Assembly (NCBI GenBank): GCA_004431415.1
Contig: QPMI01000653.1
Location: forward strand, 1-31,062
Reading direction: 5' to 3'
Length of the DNA: 31,062 nucleotides
From: Cyanophora paradoxa
Lineage: Eukaryota; Glaucocystophyceae; Cyanophorales; Cyanophoraceae
In this document: positions 9,981 through 19,169 of the stretch, in pieces
Position numbering within the stretch: the first letter of the stretch is position 1
How the letters are laid out: every line of letters starts with the position of its first letter
Program-made: the position numbers and the translations under genes
Notes under the pieces: model-generated
Told to the model about the DNA's origin: nothing
The model's input: only the letters and a program-made list of their open reading frames with translations
Databases searched by the model: none

Positions 9981-10876
9981 AAGGGACGGAAGAGGCACTG
10001 CAGCATTTGTAATCAAAAATAGGGCAAGACCTTACGCGTGCGCACCCGACCGTGACTCGCTTGCGGTGCTTGGCCGCGAGGACACCACCCTCGAACCAGC
10101 GAATGATGTGCGCCTCGGCGGCCTCGCGAATGGCTTGGATAGTGTCCTGCAAGACATGAAATACTAATCAGCCAGCTATTCGCACCCCCCCGCGCCCGGC
10201 ACTGCGGCACGGGCGCGCACCTTTGTGAACCGAAAGTTAACAGATTGTTCACGAAGACCGGCCTCCACGTCTTCCTTGATCATCGCGGCCGTGAGCTCGC
10301 GCACCTGCGCACGTGCACGCGCCGCACAGCAGGGCACAGGGCTCGGGCGGCAGAGGATAGTTTCAAGTTTTGAAGGGCCCCCACACGTACCAGGCGGCCG
10401 AACGGGGCCAGCGGAATGAGGGCATTGTAGGTCTTCTGGTACCTGAACAGGAGCGGGGTTTCATTCAGAATTTATTTGTCACAGATCTAAATAGATTTAA
10501 ACAAGAGTGAAATAAAAAACATTGAACGTACTTCACAATTTCGCGCTTTGCCACCGTCCCAGGGCGATGGCTGCGCGAGCGAGCGATTCTCACGTGCCGG
10601 GACTTTCTCTTCAAAATAAAACGTAGGGAAGAGAGCAGGCCGACCGGAACGGCTTTCTCACTCCGCCCTCGCCCACAGCCTTTTTCCGCGCGGCTTTGGT
10701 CTTGAGGCCGCTGGCGCCGGAGCTCTTGAATGCCTTTCGCGGGCCTTGTTTCCGGTGCCACGCTTGGCAGTTTGCTGCAAAATATAATTACAATGAACGA
10801 ACTCGAAAGAACTAAGAATCGCAGATATGAATTCAGCGGGCTTTCATGATCATTTTCCCACCTTGATGCGGGGCAT
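9979..10876 (-). CDS. H3: Divergent histone H3 with six exons
   Basis: Exons on the minus strand: 10876-10862, 10774-10645, 10570-10532, 10442-10391, 10304-10221 and 10146-9979. All five introns are GT-AG and 74-89 nt long. The start reads MPRIKQTAKRGTG, matching the H3 tail start (MARTKQTARKSTG). Next come a basic tail, KPFRHRPGTVAKREI (H3: KPHRYRPGTVALREI), YQKTYNALIPLAPFGRLVRE (alpha-N and alpha-1, with the Q-RLVRE motif), then a helix DTIQAIREAAEAHI (H3: AIGALQEAAEAYL) and AAKHRKRVTV (H3: AIHAKRVTI). After VTV the usual MPKDIQLARRIRG is missing; the frame goes on for about 20 unrelated residues, so the C-terminus is replaced or a last exon was missed. One A is missing in the A-run of exon 2 (near 10735). 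The gene sits in an island of lower GC than its neighbours. The H3 identity is clear; whether the gene is viral or host-derived is open. Confidence 0.88.
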
Positions 10877-11953
10877 TGTTATATATGAGTAGACCGCGGG
10901 GGTCAAAAGCCACTGGGCCACCGGGGGCACTAATCAAAGCGAACGACATGCTTATCTGCTCGACCGCCAGCTGCAGCCGCTGGGCTGCAGGTCCGACCGT
11001 CCAATTCAGGCACGTGATTATAATTATATTCTGCCCGACGCCGGCGCAGCCGCGAGCACGCCGCGCAGCTCGCTCTGAGCGTGCAGGACGCACTGCATCA
11101 TGATCAAGCTCAAGCGACAGCGGAAAGCGGCCCCGGGCGTATTCGAAACCTTCCCGACCCGAGGCCAGGAGCCCGGCGCCGGCGTTCACGCCCGCAGACG
11201 ATGCGTTCTATTAGCTCGGAATGCATCAGAAGAACGCTTGAACGATCCCCGGCAGCCGCCTCTGCGCTCGCGCCGCGCCAGGGCGCAGGGCCCCGCCCCC
11301 GGGGCTCGGGCCCCCCGACCAGAGCTCCGGCAGAGACGAAGCGCTCTATTAGCTCGGGCTTCACTGCAGATGCGAATTCGTGCCTTCTCGGCCCGCGGGG
11401 CGGGGCTCAGGCGCGCCAGGTCCGACGGAAAAGCCCCGGCCGGGGGTCGGCCGAAACCCGGGGTACCGGGACCGCGGGGAACTAACGATGTAAATCGCTT
11501 CCTAGCGCACCGAGAATGCGTTTTAGTCACTCTGTTCCATGCCGAGCCCGCCGGCCGCGATGCCAGAGGCCCCATTGAAAGGTGCCACCAGAACTGGACC
11601 CCCCCCAAAGGAGGCTATTCCGGGGGCCCCTGAACGGAACCAAGGCCGTTTAAGGCATCTCCGAGGCCCAGAGGCTCAGGAAAAAATACCAGTTCCATAC
11701 CCGGAGCGGATCCTAGGGTCTCGGGGGGAGGCCCCCCCGGGACCCCCCCGCCCCCAACTCGCCAGGAGAGGCCCGGGGAATGGAACCGGCGCTCTATTTC
11801 AACACTACGAGACCCGCAGACGCTAAATACGCGCTCCCCGCGGCGCCGGGGCGCGCCGGCGGCGCCGGCCGGGGGCGGATCAAATCTGCGCCCCGAGGCC
11901 CCCCGGAGGCTCCGAGAGGGCCGGCCGAGGCCGGGGCGAGGGGCGGAGCCGGC
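10877..11953. other. Intergenic region upstream of histone H3 and the recombinase gene
   Basis: About 1.1 kb between divergent genes, with no convincing coding. TATATAT at 10880-10886 lies only a few bases before the H3 start codon, so it may be an initiator or late-type element rather than a classical TATA box. TTCTATTAGCTCGG-type motifs occur at 11204-11219 and 11342-11357, and inverted at about 11967-11978. The right half is GC-rich with C and G runs. Confidence 0.45.
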
Positions 11954-11963
11954 CATATATAGG
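11954..11963 (+). promoter_or_regulatory. TATA-type promoter box CATATATAGG
   Basis: Ten bases identical to the box before the zinc-ribbon gene, 72 bp upstream of ATG 12035. It is followed by an inverted copy of the CTATTAGCTCGG motif inside the presumed 5' leader (11967-11978). Confidence 0.65.
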
Positions 11964-12034
11964 GGCCCGAGCTAATAGAAGGTCCACGGGAGCGAGCGGA
12001 GAGGCGCAGGGGGCGGGGCGGAGGGCGGGGCGGG

Positions 12035-14763
12035 ATGTTCAGCGTGGTCAAGGACGCCTACGAGGTCGCCGAGTTCGACGGCCTGTGGGGCCGGGACCGC
12101 CTGATCCTGCTGCGCTCCGACGCCGGCCTCGTCGTGCCCGTCGCCGAGCTGCGCCGCATCCTCATCTACGCCCCCGATGAGCCGCCGGAGGACCCCGACC
12201 GGGCGCTGGCGGACCTGTACCGCGTCCCCTGCAGGCCCGTCGCGAGCGAGGAGACGATCCTGCTGCTCGAGATGCTCGGCGTGATCCGCCGCGGGGCGCA
12301 CCGGCCCGACGGGAGCCCGCCGCGCGTCGTCTCCCTCCGCCACGCCGAGCAGATCGTGTGCGAGCGGTGGGACGAGGACCCCGGGGTGAGCGCGAGGAAG
12401 CGGTGCGTCGCCCGCCACATCCTCGCCGCGATCGAGCGCCGCCGGCTCGAGTCGTTCGAGCGCGTCGAGCTCCGCGTCCTCCGCCTCGGGCCCTCCAGCG
12501 CCACCCGCGTCTTTGCCCTCCGCTGCAAGCGCATCGAGGTCCCCGTGAGCGGCGCCCCCGACCAAGCACCGCCCCGGCGCCCCGCCCCGCCCCGCGCCCC
12601 ACGCTCACCCGGCCTCAGGACGTCGAGTGGTACGCGCCCATCGCGTCCCTCGCGCAGGCGGCGTACGGCTCCTCGCGGACGTGCCCTCGCTGCGGGCCGA
12701 GATCAGGCGCAAGCACCCCGACCTCGGGGCCGACTCGCCTTTTCGCTTCGAGGCACGGACCGACGTCGTCGGGCGGGCCCGCTTCGCCCTCCTCACCAAG
12801 GCGCGCGCCCGCCTCCCGCCTCCGAGCGCGCCCGGGCGCCGGCTGATCGATATTGTGACCGCCCGCGGCCGGGGGTCAGACGCTGACGCTGTACGCCGGG
12901 CTGAACGCCGAGGTCGAGGGCGAGGCGACGCGCGGGCGGCGCGCAAGTGGGGCTTCATCAGCCTCGCCGGCGCCGAGAGGATCCTCCAGGGCCTGCCGCG
13001 CTTCGGGACGAGCTCCTCGTGCCGTTCCGCCGCCAGCGCCTCGCCCTCGAGGGCGCCGACGCCGCCGAGATCGAGGCCGCCGCGCCGCTGCCCCTCGCCC
13101 CCGCCCGCCGCATCGCCATCTTTACGAAGCGCGAGTGGCTCACGGTAAGCAGAGGGACGCGCGGGGCCGGGGCGCGGGGATCGAGGCGGAGGGGCCGGGG
13201 GGCGCTGACCGCGGGCGGCGGCGGCAGGACCAGCACATCGCCAACTGCCTCTCGATCGTGCTGGCGCGGGCCAGCGCGGCGCCCCGCGTCCGAGCCCTGT
13301 ACCCCATGACGCTCGACATTGCGACGAGCCTCCTCCGCCGCCACGCGCGCGCCAGCCCCGAGAAGCGCCGGCGCCGCGCCCTGGGGGCGGCGGAAGAGGG
13401 GCGCGTCATCCTCTGCCCCGTCTCGGGCGGGCTCGTGCGGCGCGGGTCGGAGCGAACCTGGAGCGCGGGGGGCCACTGGACGCTCCTCGTGATCTCCGGC
13501 GACCTGCGCCGCACCCGCTACTTTGACAGCCTGGGCGCGCGCCCGGACCCGTCGCTGGAGCGGGCGGCGAAAAAGGCCTTTCCGAACTTTGAGTTCGAGG
13601 TCGAGACGCAGCTGCGGCTGCAGGCCGATGGGTACCAGTGCGGCATCTGTGCGCGCGCCGCCGCCGCTCAGCGAGTGGTACCGGTACGGTGCAAGGGGAA
13701 GGGACGCCGACGCACCCGTGCGCGCGCAGGGTCCTCTACTTTGCGGAGAGCGTGGTGAGCGAGGCGCTCCTCGGCTTTCCCTGGGACGACGAGCTGCGCA
13801 CCGGCGCCCTCCACTACCTGCGCACCAAGTCGCCCTCGTACGAGGAGAGAAAGGCGATCAACGGGCGCTTCATCGCGGGAAAGAGGGAGCACTTTCGGAG
13901 CCTGCTCGAGTCGGCGCTCGTCGGCGACGTCTACCTCTTCTGCGAGGCCGACGTCGCCGATCCGGAGCGCGTGACGCTCCCGCCGCCGGCCGCCGCGGGC
14001 GAGGCCGCCGCCGCCGCCGCCGCCGCCGCCGAGGGGAGGCCCCGCCGGCGGGCGGACGGGGGGCCGCTGGTCATCTCCTCGTCCTCTTCCTCGTCGTCCT
14101 CGTCGTCCGCCCCGTCCGACGAGGCCGACGAGGCCCAAGGCGGGGCCGCGGACGGCGGCGCCGACGGCGAGGCAGAGGGCCTGGAGCTGGAGGCGGCGCC
14201 GGAGGCGAGCGAGGGCGAGGGCGAGGGCGAGGGGGCCGCAGAGGGCGGGCGGTCGCGCCCGGAGCCGTACGCGCTGCCGGAGGGCGAGTGGAGCCGCGAG
14301 CTGCGGGCGCAGATGAAGCTCTTCGAGGAGTGGAGGACGAGGGCGATCAACCCGGACCGCGCGGGGGCGGCCGTCGAGCGGAGCACGGCCCTGACGAACG
14401 ACGTCGGTGAGCGGGCGCGGCGGCGGCGGCGGAGATGCATATGGGCGGGGCGGGGGACGGAGGAAAGGGGGCTCACGGGGAATCGACGCAGGGACGGTGG
14501 GGCGCTTCCTGGGGTACCTGGCGGCGAGGGAGGAGGTCAGACCGCTCTCGTTCGACGTCTTCTCGCGGGGGGACCTGATCGACCTGTGGATGCGGTTCCT
14601 GACGTTTCTCAAGGAGGAGAGGAAGCTCACCGCGGGGACGCTGAGCGGCTACACCAGCTCGATCATCATGGCCGCCGCCTTTGTGCACTCGAGGACGGGC
14701 GCCGCGACGGGGAGCGAGGGCCCGCACGCCCGCGCCCTGAAGAACGTCAAGGTCAGAGGCGCT

Positions 14764-14795
<32 letters not shown>

Positions 14796-15768
14796 AGAGG
14801 GATCTAGAGAGAGGAGGAGAGGGGCGGAAGAGGGTCGGGGCGGGGGCTACGAACCCGACGCCCGCCCGCCCGCAGGCGCAGCTGGAAAAGGAGAAGCGGG
14901 AGGAGCGCAAGTGGCGGCCGCGGGGCGAGAACTGGGTCGAGTACGAGCAGGTCCTGGGCGCCCGGCTCGCCGCCCTCGAGCAGTACGAGGGCGCGAAGAC
15001 GGACTACGAGCGGGCCCAGGCCCTCCGCGAGGCCTGCCTCCTCGGCTTCCTCGCCGTCACGCCGGCCCGCGTCGGGATCATCCGCCGCCTGCGCGTGGGG
15101 GTGAGCCTGCGGCGCGACGCGGGGGCGTGGTGCATCGTCATCGACTCGATGCGGGCGGACGACGGGACGGGGGAGATGGCCCTCGCGAGCAAGACGGCCC
15201 GCTTCCACGGGGCCCTCTCGATCCCCGTCGCCGCCGTCCTGCAGGAGCCGCTCACCCTCTTCGTGGAGCGCTTCCGCCGCCTCCTCATCCCCGACGGCGC
15301 CCCCGACCAGCAGTGGCTCTTCACCAGCTCGAGCGGCGGCGTCCTCAGCGAGAGCGGCTACGGCGCCTGGGTCAAGCGGGCGCGTCGGAGGGGGTGGCGG
15401 GGGCGGGGCCGGGGCTCACCGCCGCGCCGGCAGGTGCTGGAGCGGTGGACGGGCAAGCCGGTCTCTGCACGCGCCATGAGGGCCGTCCTGACGACCTACG
15501 TGCGGGAGCGGGCGGCGGCGCACCAGATCGAGGGGGACACGGCGGCGGCGGTGATCGAGGGGACGGCCCGCCTCCTGCAGCACAGCGTCCAGACGGCGAC
15601 GACGCACTACGACTACGGCGCCCGCGCCCGCCAGGCCGCCGCCGCCGTCGCGTTCTTCGAGATGGCCGCCCAGCAGCACGCCGCCCGCCGCGCGGCCGAG
15701 GGCGCCGACCGCGAGCGCCTCCCGGCCCCGTCCCCGCCGCCCGCGGCCGCCGGCTCCTCTGCGGCTCC

Positions 15769-15800
<32 letters not shown>

Positions 15801-16941
15801 CGGGGGCGCCGACGGGCCGGACGAGGGGGTACCGGTGGCGCAGCCCGCCGCCGAGCCCGAGCCCGAGCCCCGCGCCGGCGCCCCGTCTCCCCCCTCCTCC
15901 TCGTCGTCCACCGCGACGCCGCCGCGCCGCGCAGCGCGGAGGACGGCGCCCCCGAAGCCTGCGGAAGAGGATGAGGAGAGCGACGGCGGGAGCGGGCGGG
16001 GCCGCTCGGGAGGCGCGAGCTCGTACTCGGAAGACGGCGAGGATTCCACGGGGAGCGGGGCCTCGAGCGGCGGCGAAGAGGGGCCGGAGCAGAAGCGGAG
16101 GCGCTTCCCGTGGCAGAAGCAGAACCCGTTCACGAGGCCCGGGATGCAGGTCGAGCGCGACCTCGCGATCGCCGAGGGGAGGTACTGCGCCCCGTGCGTC
16201 AAGGTGAGGCCCCGCCCGCCGTCCGCCCCGCCCCGCCCCCGCCCGCCCCCTCTCCCGCGGACCGACCCGGCAGCGCCCGCGCGAGCAGATCTTCCGCACC
16301 GCGGCGGGGTACCAGCGCCACCGGGCGACGTCCAAGGCGCACGGCCGAGGGGCCGGGGCGGGGCGGGGCGGCCGCCGGCGGGGGTCCAGGGGCCGCGCCG
16401 CGCGGCGCGGGCGGGACGGGGACGGGGAGGAAGAAGAGGAGGAGGAGGGGGAGGAGCAGGTCGGCGGCGAGCCCCCCGCGGCCCGCGGGCCGCTCTGGCA
16501 CCTGCGCTGGACGTCGGCGTCGCCCTTTCGGGCGGGCCAGGTCGTGGCGGCGCTCACCTCGCACGCGGCGGATCCCCTGCCGCGCCCCGTCTTTGCCCGC
16601 CTCGTCGCGACGGTGCCGCTCCCCTCGGGCGAGACGGAGAACCGCTTCGTCGTGCTCCGGCGCTTCGGGGCCCTGTACGCGCCGTCGACCGAGGGCGGGC
16701 CCGGCGACTGGGGGCGGCCCCGCGCGCTCGTACCGGTGCAGAGCGAGTCGAGGAACGGCGCCGTCGACGTGCTGACGAAAAGCGAGCGGATCTTCGACCT
16801 CCTCGGCCTGGGCTCCTCCTCGTCGGCGCCGCCGCCGCCGGCGCCGCCGCCGGCCCGCGGGCCCGGCCCCGCGACGAGGAGCGCGAGCGCGGGCCCCCGC
16901 GGCGCGGCCGCCCGCCGAAGCGCGGGGCCCGCTCCGCGTAG
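12035..16941 (+). CDS. Ulp1-like cysteine protease fused to a tyrosine recombinase, with C2H2 finger and AT-hook
   Basis: One long gene of at least seven exons. Introns inferred: 12545-12618, 13145-13227, 13684-13729, 14407-14491, 14752-14875 and 16204-16288; a segment at 15371-15433 may be another intron or in-frame coding. The N-terminal third has no recognised domain. The protease has the C48 Ulp1/adenain pattern: His in GGHWTLLVI (13474), Asp 17 residues later in YFDSLG (13525), Gln (13621) six residues before Cys (13639) in LQADGYQCGIC. A Ser/acidic linker follows; the intron at 14407 joins it in frame (NDV-GTVGRF) to a core-binding-like helical region and the recombinase: Arg in TPARVGIIRRL (15068), RAMR in place of HxxR (15470-15481), and HSVQTATTHY, whose His-to-Tyr spacing equals lambda Int (Tyr 15608). 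After a Pro-rich linker, CAPC and GYQRHRATSKAH form a C2H2-like finger split by an intron. The end has an AT-hook (RGRPPKRG). Several homopolymer frame changes. The domains are clear; the single-gene model is inferred from splice phase. Confidence 0.75.
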
Positions 16942-17053
16942 CCCCCTGCGGCCGCCCTCGAGCCGCCCCCGCCTCCCACCAGCTGCAGAGATCGAGCGCG
17001 CGCGGGCTGGGCGCGGCCCGGGAGCTGAAGAGGTCGGCCGAACTGCGCGTGCG

Positions 17054-17060
17054 TAAAAAG
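17054..17060 (+). promoter_or_regulatory. TATA-like box before the GIY-YIG gene
   Basis: GCGTAAAAAGAGG lies 86 bp upstream of ATG 17146. The spacing matches the other TATA boxes in the window, and the A-run followed by GG recalls the ATAAAAGG class. No CGGGATTCCCG palindrome was found next to it. Confidence 0.4.
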
Positions 17061-17145
17061 AGGCCGGCGGGAGGAGACGCGGGGCGGCAAGCTAGCTGCA
17101 GCGCGCGCGGGCGCCGGGGCGCGAGCGCGTGCGACGCCGGCTTCG

Positions 17146-17556
17146 ATGGGGGACGCACCGGGGCCGCCGACGACGACTCCAGCGACGACGCAGTCGATCC
17201 TGGAGCGCGCAGGCTCGCAGCATGCCGTGTACCTGCTCCAGAGCGAAAAGGCGGGCGCCGGCGTGACCTACACCGGCTCCACCAGCTGCCTGGCGCGCCG
17301 GCTCAAGGAGCACCAAACGGGGGCGATCAAGGGCGCGTACACGGCCGGAAGGGGCCCCTGGCGACTCGTGGCTGCGGCGTGGGGCTTTGCAGACGCCGCC
17401 GGCGCGCGTTCGTTCGAGATGCGCGTCAAGAAGCGCTCCGGCGGCGCGAAGCGCAAGCTCCACGCCATGCGCGACATGGCGCATGAGGGTGCGAGCGCGG
17501 GCCTGGCGTTTGGGCTCGCCGAGGGCCTCGTGGGCGGCTGCGGCGAGGTCGGGTGA
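17146..17556 (+). CDS. GIY-YIG nuclease-domain protein
   Basis: A compact intact frame of 136 codons. The GIY-YIG signature is VYLL followed after 11 residues by YTGST (residues about 28-46), where the usual form is VY-L and YIGST. LARRLKEHQTG supplies the conserved Arg, and helices follow to a conserved Glu in SFEMRVKK. This is the single-domain, UPF0213/SLX1-like form of the fold, which cuts DNA with one metal ion; no PHD/RING domain follows as in SLX1. The start is the first ATG after a TATA-like box. It lies just downstream of the recombinase gene on the same strand, 204 bp away, so the two could act together in DNA processing, but they have separate promoters. Confidence 0.8.
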   Translation: MGDAPGPPTTTPATTQSILERAGSQHAVYLLQSEKAGAGVTYTGSTSCLARRLKEHQTGAIKGAYTAGRGPWRLVAAAWGFADAAGARSFEMRVKKRSGGAKRKLHAMRDMAHEGASAGLAFGLAEGLVGGCGEVG

Positions 17557-18486
17557 GGAAGGCAGGACGGGCCGCGATCGCGCGCCCGAGGCTAGCCTAG
17601 CGGATGAAGAGTCGGATGTAGAACCTTGAAGAAGCGCGAGATGCCGCTCCCGCGATGCTGCCTGCGCTCGCCGGGTACGAGGCTTTAAGCACGGGGGGGG
17701 GGGGAAAGGAGGGGAGAGGTTGGGGGGGAGAGGGGGGGAGGGGGGAAGCGGAGCCACGTTGCGACAACGTCGGTCAGTGTTCGAGACCGGGACCCAAGCG
17801 GCGCCGGCGGGCCGCAGCTCGCGCTCTGCGATCGGATTTGGAGACGTTATGCGAGAGCGGGTGCCTCCAGCCCGGCGCGGCCGAGCGCAGATGCGAATGG
17901 CGGGCGATGGGCCGAGCCTCGCGGCGCCCTCCAGCAGGCCGCCCGCCGGCCTGGGCACCGTGCTTCGAACTGCCTCTGCGCCAGGCCTAGGCTCCTTCCG
18001 GTGAGCTGGTGCGCCCTCGAGCTCGCGCGGCCGCCGGCGACGACCGCACACACAGCAGCACAGCAGCACAGCAGCACCCAGCTGTGCAGCGCGCTCCGCT
18101 TACCGTCCAGGCGAACCGCCGGGGGCATAGCTCGCGGCGCCGGCGCGGCTCCCCCGCCCCCATGCCTCGGCTCCTCCGATCCCCGTCGACGGCAAGGCGG
18201 CGGCGCCGTCCTGCAGGCCCAAGCTCGGCGCCGCGGAATCGGGTGCGAGGGGCAAGCCAGAGGCCCCAACCCCGCCCCCGCCTCTGCAACCGCCCGACCG
18301 CCCGCGCCGCCATGCGCAGCCGCAGTGCCGCGGATCGCGGCGAGCTCAGCGATTCCGAGCGTGCGTGCATCTTCCGGGTGCGGCGGGGCGGCGCTCCTAG
18401 AATTCCCCAGCCCGCCCCTCTCGCAGCCGGCCTCGCGCCGCGCTCACTCGCCCCCTAACCCCCCGTACCCCCGCGCAGCGCGCGGT
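17557..18486. other. Intergenic region with purine tract and CAGCA reiteration
   Basis: About 0.9 kb without a convincing gene; long minus-strand frames here are Pro/Arg-rich chance readings. It contains a G/A tract at about 17691-17749 with a G-run of about a dozen bases (potential G-quadruplex) and a short tandem repeat of CAGCA at about 18052-18082. Confidence 0.45.
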
Positions 18487-18938
18487 CTACGGCCCTGTGG
18501 CGGATTCCGGGTACGGGCCGTGTACCCCTCTCTGCTCCGGGCGGCGCGCCGCCGACTCTTCCGATCTACGGGTCCGGCCCCTCCCAGCGGTGCCCCGCCG
18601 CGCTCGCCGACCCCCGTACCCCCCGCAGCCTGCGCTACACTGGCCGTGGCGCATTCCGGCTACGGACCGTGTACCCCCTCCCTGCGCCGCGGCACCTCGC
18701 GAGGGGCGGCTCGCTCGAGCGGTTCGGCATGCTTCAGAGGCCCAGCGGAACCGACCTCAGGGGGGGGAGCGGCACCGTGCCCCGAATCGACCCGTCGCGA
18801 GGTCAGAGCCGCCCCGCGCCCCTGCCCCCTCCCCCCTAGACCCCCTCTGCCGCCCCGCCCCTTCTGATTCGGGACGGGGGCGGGGGAATGCAGGAACGAC
18901 CCTGAGGGGGGTAGCGGCACCCTACCCGGAACCGGCCG
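18487..18938. repeat. Diverged satellite cores, two plus then two minus
   Basis: Four weak matches to the satellite core. Two are plus (18497-18529 and 18646-18676, both containing ATTCCGG and GTGTACCCC). Two are minus (18761-18792, GCCCCGAATCGACC; 18905-18938, ACCCGGAACCGGCC), each led by a G-run and AGCGGCACC. They are more diverged than any unit in the large arrays but keep the same convergent order. Confidence 0.55.
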
Positions 18939-19002
18939 GGCGGCTCGATGGAGATGCGGCGGTCCCGCGCGCGACGGGGCGGCCCGCTGGGCCCGGCCCG
19001 CC

Positions 19003-19009
19003 TTAAAGG
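19003..19009 (+). promoter_or_regulatory. Possible TATA-like box
   Basis: CCTTAAAGGGAACCC lies about 160 bp before ATG 19170, farther than other boxes here. A leader intron ending at the CAG near 19159-19161 would account for the distance. Confidence 0.3.
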
Positions 19010-19169
19010 GAACCCGGCAGCCGCTCTCTCGGGCCAAGGATCGCGGTCCTTCGACCCCCCGCAGACGCGCCCAGGTGCGCCGCCCACGCCCGCGCCCTCC
19101 CCCCCTCGGCGACCCCGCCCGCCGGCCCCCTCGCTCCGCACCGACGCCCGCGTCTGCGCAGGCGAGAGC

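Noticed and set aside
17092-18069. Minus-strand frame of 325 codons
   Set aside because: It overlaps the GIY-YIG gene, is Pro/Arg-rich, and shows no domain; long chance frames are expected at this GC content.
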